64,000 nucleotides of DNA, from positions 1,736,001-1,800,000 of the forward strand of contig NZ_NKFL01000004.1 in the NCBI RefSeq assembly GCF_002223055.1, in the 5' to 3' direction. Positions 27,745 to 37,091 of this stretch are shown in pieces. Numbering within the stretch: position 1 is the first letter of the stretch; every line of letters starts with the position of its first letter. The translations under genes and the position numbers were made by a program. The DNA is from Burkholderia sp. HI2500. GTDB taxonomy: Bacteria > Pseudomonadota > Gammaproteobacteria > Burkholderiales > Burkholderiaceae. The notes under the pieces are model-generated. The model was not told the origin of the DNA. It ran no database searches and was given only the letters and a program-made list of their open reading frames with translations.

Positions 27745-28455
27745 TCATTTTGCACTCTTTTGCGCCTCTGCCGGCGTCGATGCCCCGATGCGGGTCGTCC
27801 GCTTGCTCAGGATCTCGATCGCGTCCGGCGCGTTGTAGTGCTTCGCGAATTCGAGCGCGGTGATGCCGAGCTGGTTCTTCACCTGCGGATCGGCGCCCTG
27901 GTCGAGCAGCAGCGTGACCGTCGACGGATGGTTGCCGCGTGCGGCCATCATCAGCGGCGTCGTGCCGTTCGGCGAGGCGGTATCGATGTACGCGTCGTGG
28001 TCGAGCAGCAGCTTCACGACTGCGTCCTGGCCATTGGTGGCCGCGTAGTGCAGCGGCGCCCAGCCCTTCTTGCTGACTTCCGCGCCCTTGTCGATCAGCA
28101 GCTTCGCGAGGCCGACGTCGCCGTTCAGCGACGCGAGCATCAGCGCGGTTTCGCCGGCCTTGTCTTCCTTCTCGAGGTCGACGTTCGGCGTCGTGGCGAG
28201 CGCCGCCGCGACCTTGTCGGACTTCTCGCGCGCGGCGATCACGATCAGCGGGTCGCCGTTCGGCGCGATCGTGTTCGGGTCGAGCTTGCCGCTCTTGAGC
28301 TGCTTGCCGATGTCGGCGATGTCGTCGAACTTGACGGCCTTGACGATCGCATCGAGCGATTCGGCATGCGCGCCGGCTGCCGCGAACAGGCCGCTCGCGA
28401 CGAGCGCGGCGGCAACGAGTGCGCGTTTCGGCAGATGGTTGGTCGGCTTCGTCAT
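27745..28455 (-). CDS. Secreted ankyrin-repeat protein
   Basis: 236 residues with a signal peptide (cut after GAHA) and then four to five ankyrin repeats (for example GETALMLASLNGDVGLAKLLIDKGAEV, with ...APLHYAATNGQDAVVKLLLDHDA). Ankyrin repeats mediate protein binding; the signal peptide puts this one in the periplasm. GGAAGGAG precedes the ATG. It starts 43 bp after tatD and ends 119 bp before the Rap1a/Tai-like gene, so the three may be co-transcribed. Confidence 0.85.
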   Translation of the reverse strand: MTKPTNHLPKRALVAAALVASGLFAAAGAHAESLDAIVKAVKFDDIADIGKQLKSGKLDPNTIAPNGDPLIVIAAREKSDKVAAALATTPNVDLEKEDKAGETALMLASLNGDVGLAKLLIDKGAEVSKKGWAPLHYAATNGQDAVVKLLLDHDAYIDTASPNGTTPLMMAARGNHPSTVTLLLDQGADPQVKNQLGITALEFAKHYNAPDAIEILSKRTTRIGASTPAEAQKSAK

Positions 28456-28498
28456 TGTTGTGGGCTCCTTCCCTGGGTTGTCGGCTGCGCGCCCGTCG

Positions 28499-29278
28499 TT
28501 AGAGGGCGATCTTGAACAGCCGGAAAAAGTTCTGCGTCGTCGCATCGGCGAGCGCCTCGACGGCGATCCCGCGCTCGGATGCGATAAAGCGTCCGACATG
28601 GCTGACGTACGCAGGTTCATTCGGCTTGCCGCGATACGGCACCGGCGCGAGGTACGGCGAGTCGGTCTCGATCAGCAGCCGGTCGAGCGGCACGCGCCGC
28701 GCGACGTCCTGCACGTCGGTCGCATTCTTGAACGTGACGATGCCCGACAGCGAGATATGGAAGTTCTGCGCGAGCGCCTGCTCGGCCACCGGCCACGGCT
28801 CGGTGAAGCAGTGCATCACGCCACCCGGCACGTCCGCGCGCTCCTCGGCCATGATCCGCAGCGTGTCTTCCGACGACGAGCGCGTGTGGATGATCAGCGG
28901 CTTCATCGTCGCGGTCGCCGCGCGGATATGCGTGCGAAAGCGTTCGCGCTGCCATTCCATGTCGTCGATCGAGCGGCCTTCGAGCCGGTAGTAGTCGAGG
29001 CCCGTTTCGCCGATCGCGACGACCTTCGGGTGCGCGGCCAGCTCGACGAGCTCCGCGAGCGTCGGCTCGTGCACGTCCTCGTGATCGGGATGCACGCCGA
29101 CCGACGCATAGACGTTGTCGTGCGCGTCCGCGATCGCCAGGACCTCCGGCAGCGTCTCGAAATCGACCGACACGCACAGCGCGTGCGTGACGTCGTGCTC
29201 GCGCATGTTCTCGAGAACGGCCGGCAGGCGGTCGGCCAGGCCCTTGAAATTGATATGGCAGTGAGAGTCGACGAACAT
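28499..29278 (-). CDS. tatD: TatD-family metal-dependent hydrolase
   Basis: 259 residues from the ATG at 29278 (MFVDSHCHINF); an in-frame frame to 29398 adds Arg-rich residues and is rejected. Metal-binding HxH near the start (HCH), Glu in AIGETGLDYY, His in IIHTR, His in MHCF, and Asp in IETDSPYLAP are the TatD DNase set. These enzymes act as 3'-5' exonucleases or in D-aminoacyl-tRNA quality control. Usual downstream neighbour of holB. Confidence 0.93.
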   Translation of the reverse strand: MFVDSHCHINFKGLADRLPAVLENMREHDVTHALCVSVDFETLPEVLAIADAHDNVYASVGVHPDHEDVHEPTLAELVELAAHPKVVAIGETGLDYYRLEGRSIDDMEWQRERFRTHIRAATATMKPLIIHTRSSSEDTLRIMAEERADVPGGVMHCFTEPWPVAEQALAQNFHISLSGIVTFKNATDVQDVARRVPLDRLLIETDSPYLAPVPYRGKPNEPAYVSHVGRFIASERGIAVEALADATTQNFFRLFKIAL

Positions 29279-29419
29279 CGTGTTTCCTGAATACGTAAGG
29301 CGGGCGCTCATGCGCTCGCCGGCATGCGGCAACGGGCGGCGTTCGCGGGCCGGACGGCCGCGGTCGCGTCGCGCCGTGGGCCCGTCATCGTTTCGCAACC
29401 CACGAGAAACAATGCCGGG

Positions 29420-30448
29420 TCATGCGAACATTTCCCGGTATCCGAGAAACAATTCCTCGAATACGAGCCGCGCGTTGAGCGGATGGTTCTCGACCGTCCG
29501 CTGCCGCGTCACGGCCTTCATGAAACGGGCGAACGCGTTCGCATCGACCGCTTCCGCGCAGCGCGCGAGCGCCGCCGCGTGCATCGGGAAGTAGCGCGGC
29601 GCGCCCGCCATCCGCTGCGCGAGCAGATCGTACAGCCAGCGCTGCAGCCAGCCGAGCACCAGCGGCACCGGCAGTTTCTGCAGCGTCTCGCCGCACGCGA
29701 ACGGGTCGCAGGCCGCCCCGGCCGCGAGCTGCCCGAGCGTGTAGTCGCGCAACGGGCGGTTCTCGTCGCTCGCGAGCGCCAGCGCGGCGAGCGGCGCACC
29801 GCCGGCCTCGGCGAGCAGCGCCGGCGCGTGATCGACGCCCTGCGCGGCGAGCCAGGCCGCGGCCGCGTCGGGCGCCGGCACCGCCATCGGCCACTGCCGG
29901 CAGCGGCTGATGATGGTCGGCAGCAGGCGGTCGATGCGCGCCGACACGAGCAGGAACACGACGCCGGACGGCGGTTCCTCCAGCGTTTTCAGCAGCGCGT
30001 TCGACGCGGCGACGTTGAGCGCTTCGGCCGGATACAGCACGACGACGCGCGCGCCGCCGCGGTGCGAACCGACCCCGCAGAAGTCGAGCAGCGCACGCAC
30101 CTGCTCGATCTTGATTTCCTTGCTCGGCGCCCGCGTCTTCTTGCCGCCTTCGTCCGCGTCGGCCGCCTTCGCGTCGTCCGCGGCGCCCGGCGCCTCGCCC
30201 GCCAGCGCCTCGGGCAGCACGATCCGGTAATCCGGATGGTTGCCCTGCGAGAACCAGGTGCAGGCCGCGCAGGTGCCGCACGGCTCGCCGTTCGGCTGCG
30301 GCGATTCGCACAGGAAGCCCTGCGCGAGATGCTGCGCGAACTGCAGCTTGCCGATCCCGGCCTGGCCATGCAGCAGCAGCGCGTGCGGCCATTGCGCACG
30401 CAGTTGCTGCAGGCGGTTCCAGTCGTCGGTTTGCCACGGATAGATCAT
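29420..30448 (-). CDS. holB: DNA polymerase III delta prime subunit
   Basis: 342-residue clamp-loader subunit. GQAGIGK at 28-34 is the P-loop region, which in delta prime proteins usually does not hydrolyse ATP. A four-Cys zinc module follows (CESPQPNGEPCGTCAAC). It has an insertion rich in Asp/Ala/Lys near 85-105. It lies 19 bp after tmk in the mltG-tmk-holB order common in proteobacteria. Confidence 0.93.
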   Translation of the reverse strand: MIYPWQTDDWNRLQQLRAQWPHALLLHGQAGIGKLQFAQHLAQGFLCESPQPNGEPCGTCAACTWFSQGNHPDYRIVLPEALAGEAPGAADDAKAADADEGGKKTRAPSKEIKIEQVRALLDFCGVGSHRGGARVVVLYPAEALNVAASNALLKTLEEPPSGVVFLLVSARIDRLLPTIISRCRQWPMAVPAPDAAAAWLAAQGVDHAPALLAEAGGAPLAALALASDENRPLRDYTLGQLAAGAACDPFACGETLQKLPVPLVLGWLQRWLYDLLAQRMAGAPRYFPMHAAALARCAEAVDANAFARFMKAVTRQRTVENHPLNARLVFEELFLGYREMFA

Positions 30449-30467
30449 GGGGTGCGTTCCTTGCGAA

Positions 30468-31088
30468 TTACAGCGCGGCGAGCACGCGTTCGAGCTGCTG
30501 GCGGATCTCGGGAATCGTCTGCGTCGCGTCGACGATCGCGAAGCGGTGCGGCGCTTCTTCCGCGCGCCGCAGGTACTCGCTGCGCGTGCGCGAGAAGAAC
30601 GCGTCGGATTCGCTCTCGAACTTGTCGGGCATGCGCGCGGCGCCGCGGCGCTCGCTCGCCACCTGCGGCGCGACGTCGAACAGCACCGTCAGGTCGGGCT
30701 GGAACCCGCCCTGCACCCAGCGCTCGAGCGTCTCGAGCTTGTCGCGCGGCAGCCCGCGGCCGCCGCCCTGGTACGCGAACGTCGCATCGGTGAAGCGATC
30801 GGATACGACCCAGTCGCCGCGCGCGAGCGCCGGCTCGATCACGAGCGCGAGATGCTCGCGGCGCGCGGCGAACATCAGCAGCGCTTCCGTCTCGAGATCC
30901 ATCGGCTGGTTCAGCAGGATCTCGCGCAGTTTCTCGCCGAGCTGCGTGCCGCCCGGCTCGCGGGTGACGACGACTTGCCGGCCGGCCGCGGCCAGCTTGC
31001 CCTGGAGGCGTTCGCAGAACCATTGCAGGTGGGTGGTCTTCCCCGCCCCGTCGATGCCTTCGAACGTGATGAATTTACCGCTCGCCAT
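30468..31088 (-). CDS. tmk: Thymidylate kinase
   Basis: 206 residues. P-loop GIDGAGKTT near the start, the DR motif in [19 protein letters not shown], and the LID region. Phosphorylates dTMP to dTDP. ATG at 31088 shares a base with the mltG stop (TAATG), so translation is coupled. A longer frame on the same strand is a fusion artefact of the overlap. Confidence 0.96.
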   Translation of the reverse strand: MASGKFITFEGIDGAGKTTHLQWFCERLQGKLAAAGRQVVVTREPGGTQLGEKLREILLNQPMDLETEALLMFAARREHLALVIEPALARGDWVVSDRFTDATFAYQGGGRGLPRDKLETLERWVQGGFQPDLTVLFDVAPQVASERRGAARMPDKFESESDAFFSRTRSEYLRRAEEAPHRFAIVDATQTIPEIRQQLERVLAAL

Positions 31089-32107
31089 TATTGACCTCGT
31101 ATGTACTTGTCCACGGCCTTGTTGTGGTCGCCGAGCGTGTCCGAGAACACGCTCGTGCCATCGCCTTTCGCGACGAAATAGAGCGCGCTCGTCGGTGCCG
31201 GGTTGATCGCCGCCTGCAGCGCGGCCACGCCCGGCAACGCGATCGGCGTCGGCGGCAGCCCGCGTCGGGTGTAGGTATTGTAAGGAGTGTCGGCCTGCAG
31301 GTCGCGCTTGCGCAGGCGGCCGTCGTACGCATCGCCGAGCCCGTAGATCACCGACGGATCGGTCTGCAGCGGCATGCCGATGCGCAGCCGGTTCGCGAAC
31401 ACGGCCGCGACGAACGCGCGGTCGGCCGCATGGCCCGTTTCCTTTTCGATGATCGACGCGATCGTCAGCGCTTCGTAAGGCGTCTTGTACGGCAGGCCCG
31501 GCACGCGCGCGGCCCAGGCCTCGTCGAGACGCGTCTGCATCAGATGGTACGCGCGCCGGTAGATGTTCAGGTCGCTCGTGCCCTTGTCGAACAGATAGGT
31601 GTCGGGGAAGAACAGCCCCTCGCCGCTGCCGCGCTGCACCGCGCTGTCCGGCGCGCCGATCGCGCGCAGCAGCTCGGCGTCGCTCATGCTGGCCGTCGCG
31701 TGCGCAAGATCGGGGTTCGAGTCGAGTTCCGCGCGCATCCGCTTGAAGGTCCAGCCTTCGATGACCGTTGCGACGTACTCGTTCACGTCGCCGCGCGCGA
31801 TCTTCTGCAGCACCTCGTAAGGCGTGATGCCGGTCTTGAATTCGTAGTTGCCGGACTTGAGCCGGCTCGACAGCCCGAGCACGCGCGTCATCGCGACGAA
31901 GCCGAGCGGCGCGACCGGCACGCCGCCACGCTTCAACTGCAGCGCGACGCTCTTCACGCTGCTGCGCGGCTTGATCGTGACGTCGAGCGATGCCGAACCC
32001 AGCAGCAGCGGCCGGGTTGCCCAGTAATACCCGCCGCCCGCGCCGGCAGCGGCCACGACGACGGCCAGCGCCACGATCGTCGCGGCGCATTTCTTCAGTA
32101 GGGACAT
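31088..32107 (-). CDS. mltG: Endolytic murein transglycosylase
   Basis: 339 residues from the ATG at 32107 ([25 protein letters not shown]), a single N-terminal membrane anchor; an in-frame frame to 32224 is not used. YceG domain with a LysM-like part first, and the catalytic Glu in [14 protein letters not shown]. It cleaves nascent glycan strands at the cell membrane to set their length. First of the mltG-tmk-holB-tatD operon; its promoter shares the 77-bp gap with ygfZ. Confidence 0.94.
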   Translation of the reverse strand: MSLLKKCAATIVALAVVVAAAGAGGGYYWATRPLLLGSASLDVTIKPRSSVKSVALQLKRGGVPVAPLGFVAMTRVLGLSSRLKSGNYEFKTGITPYEVLQKIARGDVNEYVATVIEGWTFKRMRAELDSNPDLAHATASMSDAELLRAIGAPDSAVQRGSGEGLFFPDTYLFDKGTSDLNIYRRAYHLMQTRLDEAWAARVPGLPYKTPYEALTIASIIEKETGHAADRAFVAAVFANRLRIGMPLQTDPSVIYGLGDAYDGRLRKRDLQADTPYNTYTRRGLPPTPIALPGVAALQAAINPAPTSALYFVAKGDGTSVFSDTLGDHNKAVDKYIRGQ

Positions 32108-32184
32108 GGAAACGTGACTCAGGTAAGACCCATATAATACTTGCTCGCCTCCGTCAAAGTCAGGGTTGACTGTTCCCTCATTCC

Positions 32185-33219
32185 ATGAGCACACCGTTCG
32201 CTTCACCGGCAGTCCAGGCCGCACCCGCCTCGCTCCCCGTTTTCCCCCGTCCGTCCGCCGCCGATTTCGATGCGCCGGGCGCCTGCATGCCGTTGCCGCA
32301 GTTCGGCGTGATCGACGTGGCCGGCGATGATGCCGCGACGTTCCTGCACAGCCAGCTCACCAACGACATCGAACATCTCGACGCCGCGAGCGCGCGGCTG
32401 TCCGGCTATTGCTCGCCGAAGGGGCGCCTCCTCGGCTCGTTCCTCACGTGGCGCGCCGGCCACGGCGTGCGCCTGCTGGTGTCGAAGGACGTGCAGCCCG
32501 CCGTGCAGAAGCGGCTGTCGATGTTCGTGCTGCGTGCCAAAGCGAAGCTGACGGATGCGAGCGACGCGCTCGCGGTGGTCGGCTTCGCGGGCGACGTGCG
32601 CGACGCGCTGTCGGGCATCTTCGACGCGCTGCCGGACGGCGTGCACGTGAAGGTCGACGGCCCCGCCGGCACGCTGATCCGCGTACCCGATGCAGCCGGC
32701 CGCAAGCGCTATCTGTGGATCGGCCCGCGTGCCGAAGTCGACGCGCGCATCGCCGCGCTCGGCGGGTCGCTGCCGGTCGTGTCGCCGGCCGTCTGGGACT
32801 GGCTCGACATCCGCGCGGGCGAACCGCGCATCACGCAGCCGGCCGTCGAACAGTTCGTGCCGCAGATGGTCAACTTCGACGTGATCGGCGCCGTCAACTT
32901 TCGCAAAGGGTGCTACCCGGGCCAGGAAATCGTCGCGCGCAGCCAGTACCGCGGCACGATCAAGCGCCGCACGGCGCTCGCGCACGTCGCCGGCGAGACC
33001 GATACCGTGCATGCCGGCGTCGAGCTGTTCCACAGCGACGATCCCGGCCAGCCCTGCGGGATGATCGTCAACGCGGCGGCCGCGCCCGCGGGCGGTGTCG
33101 ACGCGCTCGTCGAGATCAAGCTCGCCGCGCTCGACAGCGGCACGGTGCACCTCGGTGCGGCCGACGGCCCGGCGCTCGCGTTCGATACGCTGCCGTACGC
33201 GTGGCCGACGGAAGCGTGA
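32185..33219 (+). CDS. ygfZ: Folate-binding YgfZ-family protein
   Basis: 344-residue GcvT-related protein that supports assembly or repair of certain iron-sulfur enzymes using folate. The signature KGCYPGQE lies near residue 243, in NFRKGCYPGQEIVARSQYRG. The ATG at 32185 follows the mltG divergent gap. Single gene here. Confidence 0.92.
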   Translation: MSTPFASPAVQAAPASLPVFPRPSAADFDAPGACMPLPQFGVIDVAGDDAATFLHSQLTNDIEHLDAASARLSGYCSPKGRLLGSFLTWRAGHGVRLLVSKDVQPAVQKRLSMFVLRAKAKLTDASDALAVVGFAGDVRDALSGIFDALPDGVHVKVDGPAGTLIRVPDAAGRKRYLWIGPRAEVDARIAALGGSLPVVSPAVWDWLDIRAGEPRITQPAVEQFVPQMVNFDVIGAVNFRKGCYPGQEIVARSQYRGTIKRRTALAHVAGETDTVHAGVELFHSDDPGQPCGMIVNAAAAPAGGVDALVEIKLAALDSGTVHLGAADGPALAFDTLPYAWPTEA

Positions 33220-33295
33220 TGCACTGACAACCCGTTCGCGCGCCGGCTCGCGAGTCGCAGCCGGCACCCGATGTTTCCTCCGAGAGATTCGCCCG

Positions 33296-34141
33296 ATGTG
33301 TCTGATTGCCTTCGACTGGCAGCCCGATGTCGCCGCCGGTCCCGTCTTTACCCTCACTGCCAATCGTGACGAGTTCTTTCGTCGGACCAGCGCGCCGCTC
33401 TCGTGGTGGGAAGATGTACCGGGCGTGCTGGCCGGCCGCGATCTCGAAGCGGGCGGCACGTGGCTCGGCGTATCGCGCGACGGCCGTTTCGCCGCGCTGA
33501 CGAACTACCGCGCGCCGTTCGACATCCGCGCGGGCGCGCCGACCCGCGGCAAGCTCGTGTCCGACTTCCTCGGCGGCCCGTCCGTCGCGCCGCTCGACTA
33601 CCTCGGGCGGCTCGCGGAGCATGCGGCCGTCTACAACGGCTTCAACCTGCTCGTCGGCGACTGGCGACGGCGTGAGCTCGCGTGGTTCTGCAATCGCGCG
33701 CCCGAAGGCGAAAGTGCTGTCTCCGCACCCGTCGCGGTCGCGCCCGGCGTGCATGCGTTGTCGAATGCGCGACTCGATACGCCCTGGCCGAAAGTGGTGC
33801 GCAAGCGCGCGGAGCTCGGCACGCTGCTCACCGACAATCCGACCCCGTCGCTCGACGAACTGATCGCGCTGATGCGCGACCCGCATGTCGCGGACGACGA
33901 CGCACTGCCGCACACCGGCATTCCGATCGAGCGCGAGCGTGCGCTGTCGGCTGCGTTCATCGAGACGCCTGAATACGGTACGCGCGGCACGACCGCGCTG
34001 CGCGTCACGATGAAGGAAGGCGTGCGGCTGACGGTCGAGATCAAGGAGCGCTGCGACGACGACGGCTCGCACCGCACCGTTCGCCCGGGCACGTTCGAGC
34101 GCGCGTTCACGTTCGACCTCGACGCCACGCCGCCGCGCTGA
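33296..34141 (+). CDS. NRDE family protein (TANGO2-like)
   Basis: 281 residues beginning MCLIAFDWQPD with the family hallmark TANRDEFFRR. N-terminal Cys2 is the potential nucleophile of this Ntn-hydrolase-like family; human TANGO2 belongs here, and bacterial function is not settled. ATG at 33296; the upstream in-frame part overlaps ygfZ and is not used. Confidence 0.88.
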   Translation: MCLIAFDWQPDVAAGPVFTLTANRDEFFRRTSAPLSWWEDVPGVLAGRDLEAGGTWLGVSRDGRFAALTNYRAPFDIRAGAPTRGKLVSDFLGGPSVAPLDYLGRLAEHAAVYNGFNLLVGDWRRRELAWFCNRAPEGESAVSAPVAVAPGVHALSNARLDTPWPKVVRKRAELGTLLTDNPTPSLDELIALMRDPHVADDDALPHTGIPIERERALSAAFIETPEYGTRGTTALRVTMKEGVRLTVEIKERCDDDGSHRTVRPGTFERAFTFDLDATPPR

Positions 34142-34161
34142 GCACGCGAGCAGGCGCCGCG

Positions 34162-34602
34162 CTACGGCGCGCGCGCCATCTCGACGTGCGGCACACCGGC
34201 TTCGACGAACGGTTCACCGACCGCCGCGAAGCCGTGCCGCAGGTAGAACGACACGGCCGAATCCTGCGCGTAGAGCCGTACGACGATTTCGCCGCGACGC
34301 CGCGCCGCCTCCAGCAGCGCGTTCAGCACCGCTGATCCGACGCCCTGCCCGCGCGCATCGGCCAGCACCGCGACGCGGCCGATCGTGCCGGACGGCAGCA
34401 GCCGCCCCGTCGCGACCGCGCGGCGCGCGCCGGTCGCCGCATCGACGCGGTACGCCACCGCATGAAGCGACAACGGATCGTCGTCGTCGAGTTCCCATTC
34501 CGGCGGTATCTGCTGCTCGCGCACGAATACCGCGTCGCGGATCCGCGCGGCGTCGCCGCCCAGGACCGTCCAGTCGCCCGTTTCCACCTCGCCGTTCGTC
34601 AT
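34162..34602 (-). CDS. GNAT-family N-acetyltransferase
   Basis: 146 residues from the ATG at 34602, which has GAGGG just upstream; two further in-frame ATGs upstream are less well placed. The acetyl-CoA loop is GRVAVLADARGQGVGSAVLNALLEAA. Ending FYLRHGFAAVGEPFVEAGVPHVEM places it near ElaA-like acetyltransferases. Substrate unknown. The esterase gene follows upstream on the same strand. Confidence 0.82.
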   Translation of the reverse strand: MTNGEVETGDWTVLGGDAARIRDAVFVREQQIPPEWELDDDDPLSLHAVAYRVDAATGARRAVATGRLLPSGTIGRVAVLADARGQGVGSAVLNALLEAARRRGEIVVRLYAQDSAVSFYLRHGFAAVGEPFVEAGVPHVEMARAP

Positions 34603-34653
34603 CGCAGCCCTCATGCGGCGCATACGCCGCTCAACCACCGCCGTCAAACGTTG

Positions 34654-35613
34654 TCAAACGTCGTCGAATGCGGCCTTCAACGCCGCGACCGCGTCGGCAT
34701 GCGCGGCCCGCACCTCGGGCACGTAGCCGCCCATCTTGAAGAATTCGTGGATCATCCCCGGATAGCAGACCAGCGTGACCGCGTTTCCCGCCGCGCGCAA
34801 CTTCTCCGCATACGCGGCGCCTTCGTCGCTCAACGGATCGTATTCGGCCGTCGCAATCCACGCCGGCGCAACGCCCGCGAACGACGGCGCATCGCGCGTG
34901 CCGTCGAGCGGTGCGAAACGCCAGTCGTCGCGGTCCGCCCGATCGCGCACGTATTGCGTGAAGAACCACTGGATCGTGTCCTGCGTCAGCAGGTAGCCGT
35001 TCGCGAGCCGTGCATGCGATTCGGTATCCTGGAAGCCCGTCACGCCCGGGTAGATCAGCATCTGCAGCGCAACGCGAATGCCTGCGTCGCGTGCGAGCAC
35101 CGCGCAGACGGTCGCGAGTGTGCCGCCCGCGCTGTCGCCACCGACGGCCAATCGTTCGGCATCGATGCCGAACGTGGCCGCTTCGCGATGCAGCCATTGC
35201 AACGCGTCGTCGGCGTCGTTCACCGCGGTCGGAAACCTGTGTTCGGGCGCGAGCCGGTAGCCGACCGACAGCACCGCACATTGCGCATCGTGCGCGAACA
35301 TCCGGCACAGCGCATCGTGCGTATCGACGCTGCCGACCGTGAAGCCACCGCCGTGGTAGTAGACGAGCGCGGGCAGCGGCTCCGCGAGGCTCGGCGCGAC
35401 CGGCAGGTACAACCGCGCGCCGATCGTGCGGCCATCGCGCGTCGGCACGACGCACGCCTCGACCGAATGCATCGGCGCCGGTGCGACGTCGAGGATCGGC
35501 GCGCTCTTCTCGTACGCGGCGCGCGCCTGCTGCGGCGTCTGGTGGTGATAGGACGGACGTTTCGCGCGCTCGATCATGTCGAGCACCTGGGCGATCTTCG
35601 GATTCAGCGGCAT
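34654..35613 (-). CDS. Alpha/beta hydrolase, hormone-sensitive lipase family
   Basis: 319-residue esterase. Oxyanion-hole HGGG at 87-90, nucleophile GDSAG with Ser161, catalytic Asp at 259 in EYDPLSDE, and catalytic His at 289 in MIHEF. No signal peptide, so cytoplasmic. The ATG at 35613 begins MPLNPKIAQVLDMIER; a longer frame on the same strand merges with the thioesterase and is an artefact. Acts on short-chain esters by family; natural substrate unknown. Confidence 0.9.
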   Translation of the reverse strand: MPLNPKIAQVLDMIERAKRPSYHHQTPQQARAAYEKSAPILDVAPAPMHSVEACVVPTRDGRTIGARLYLPVAPSLAEPLPALVYYHGGGFTVGSVDTHDALCRMFAHDAQCAVLSVGYRLAPEHRFPTAVNDADDALQWLHREAATFGIDAERLAVGGDSAGGTLATVCAVLARDAGIRVALQMLIYPGVTGFQDTESHARLANGYLLTQDTIQWFFTQYVRDRADRDDWRFAPLDGTRDAPSFAGVAPAWIATAEYDPLSDEGAAYAEKLRAAGNAVTLVCYPGMIHEFFKMGGYVPEVRAAHADAVAALKAAFDDV

Positions 35614-35732
35614 CGGTGAGGACGGCGCCTGCGGGGCACCGTGAACGGACGAGCGTGCATGATGCCATGCGCGCGCCAGGCGGGCGTGATGCGCCGTGTG
35701 TTGCGACATTCCGCGGTGGGCGATACACGCCG

Positions 35733-35770
35733 CAAAACAAAACGGCCCTGCCTGTGAAAAGGCAGGGCCG
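35733..35770 (-). terminator. Terminator of the thioesterase gene
   Basis: On the minus strand CGGCCCTGCC pairs with GGCAGGGCCG around an 8-nt loop, followed by TTTTGTTTT. It separates the thioesterase/Dabb pair from the esterase downstream. Confidence 0.9.
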
Positions 35771-35786
35771 CCGTGCGTCCGGGCGC

Positions 35787-36266
35787 TTACGCGTCGCTCG
35801 GGCCGGGCTGGGCGTCCGGCGCCGTGCGCGAACGTTGCCGCTTGATGTCGCGGCCCACCGCGAGCCGCCGCATGTACTTGAACGTGCCGAGCGCCTTCGC
35901 GACGAAATTGCCGTCGCTGTCGCGCACTTCGCCTTCGCAGTACGCCATCGTCGTCGAGCGATGCATCACGCGCCCGTAAGCGCGCAGCTCGCCGCGCCCC
36001 GGCTGCATGAAGTTCACCTTCATCTCGACCGTGACGACGCCGATACCGTCGTCGGTCAGGCTGCGTGCGGCCATCGCGAGCGCGATGTCCGCGAGCGTCA
36101 TCGTCACGCCGCCGTGCGCGATGCTCCACGTGTTCATGTGCCGCTCCTCGAGCGGCAGCACAATCTCGCTTGCGCCGTCCTTCGCGGACACGAGCTGCAC
36201 GCCGAGCATATCGACGAACGGGCTTTCGATCGACGGGCCGTCCGTCGGGGTTGCCGCGTCGCTCAT
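35787..36266 (-). CDS. PaaI-family hotdog thioesterase
   Basis: 159 residues from the ATG at 36266. Single hotdog domain with HGGVTMTLADIALAMAA, where a Gly-rich and acidic region supports acyl-CoA hydrolysis. The substrate is unknown. C-terminal tail rich in Arg and Pro. It overlaps the 3' end of the Dabb gene by 4 bp, so they are co-translated. Confidence 0.85.
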   Translation of the reverse strand: MSDAATPTDGPSIESPFVDMLGVQLVSAKDGASEIVLPLEERHMNTWSIAHGGVTMTLADIALAMAARSLTDDGIGVVTVEMKVNFMQPGRGELRAYGRVMHRSTTMAYCEGEVRDSDGNFVAKALGTFKYMRRLAVGRDIKRQRSRTAPDAQPGPSDA

Positions 36267-36577
36267 CGTGCGCTGTCGACGATGTAGTCGACGCACTCGC
36301 GCGATTCGGCCACCGCGACGACGAATTTCTTCACTTCCTGGTGAACCGGATGCACCTGGTAGGCATCGAGTGCGGCCTTATCCGCGAAATCGGATACCAG
36401 CACGATGTCGGCGGTCGCGTCGAGGCCGGGCGTCGCCACGCCGACATCGATCTGCAGCGTGCCCGGCACGAGGTCGCGGCAGCCTTCGAGCTTTTCCTTC
36501 AGCTTCAGCGCGTTTTGTGCGCGCGTCGCGCCTTCGGCCGATTCTTTCAACTTCCACATGACGATATGACGGATCAC
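36263..36577 (-). CDS. Dabb (stress-responsive A/B barrel) domain protein
   Basis: 104 residues from a GTG at 36577, with AGGAG 8 bp upstream. The start IRHIVMWKLKE and later VLVSDFADKAALDAYQVHPVHQEVKKFV are the Dabb fold core. Small dimeric alpha/beta barrel proteins of this kind have varied or unknown functions. A longer frame that runs to 36985 is not used. Confidence 0.88.
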   Translation of the reverse strand: MIRHIVMWKLKESAEGATRAQNALKLKEKLEGCRDLVPGTLQIDVGVATPGLDATADIVLVSDFADKAALDAYQVHPVHQEVKKFVVAVAESRECVDYIVDSAR

Positions 36578-36700
36578 TTCGGTTGCTCCTGTTCGTTCCG
36601 GTTCGGCGACTTGCCTGTCACCCTTGCCAATCGGGCATCTTACGCCCTTCGGCCGCTCGCTTGCGTTCGCCGGAAGTGGCATCCGGCCGAGCAAGATGCG

Positions 36701-36755
36701 GGTAATAAAGCGGGTATCGTTTCGCTCACCCGAAGGCGATACCCGCTTTATTACC
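36701..36755. repeat. 19-bp perfect inverted repeat next to the integrase remnant
   Basis: GGTAATAAAGCGGGTATCG at 36701-36719 is repeated in inverted form at 36737-36755 with 17 bp between. It has no T tract on either side. It sits just before the integrase remnant; inverted GCGGGTATCG blocks look like arm-type integrase binding sites, which is an inference. A large cruciform or hairpin could form. Confidence 0.7.
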
Positions 36756-36930
36756 GTGCCACATGATGCCATCAAGTTCCGACCAGCGAAGGCAGACGAC
36801 AAGCCTACCAAACTTGCCGACTTCGATGGGCTGGATCTGTTGGTGCATCCATCCGGCTCCAGGCTCTGGCGATACACGTACTGAATTGCCGGGACGGAGA
36901 ATCTCCTTGCTATCGGCGAAGGCAAAGCAA
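36756..36930 (+). pseudogene. Tyrosine recombinase (phage integrase) remnant
   Basis: From a GTG at 36756, 42 residues match the N-terminal arm-binding domain (DUF4102) of P4-type integrases: AIKFRPAKADDKPTKLADFDGL, then DLLVHPSGSRLWRYTY. An in-frame TGA at 36882 interrupts it, after which the same frame continues IAGTENLLAIGE, the expected next segment, before similarity is lost near 36920. About 340 residues, including the catalytic domain, are missing. A dead integrase left by an island or prophage. Confidence 0.75.
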
Positions 36931-37091
36931 CTTTTCGAGCCGGCGTCGCTCCCGTTCCGTGGCGAATTTGGTGAGCGATGCCCACCTACCCGGCACGACA
37001 TCCATCAACGATCGGACCGTCACCTCGAGCAACCGAATCCGCACCCGAAGCATCACCGTCATATAGAATGGTGCGCTTTGCCCGTACTCCT

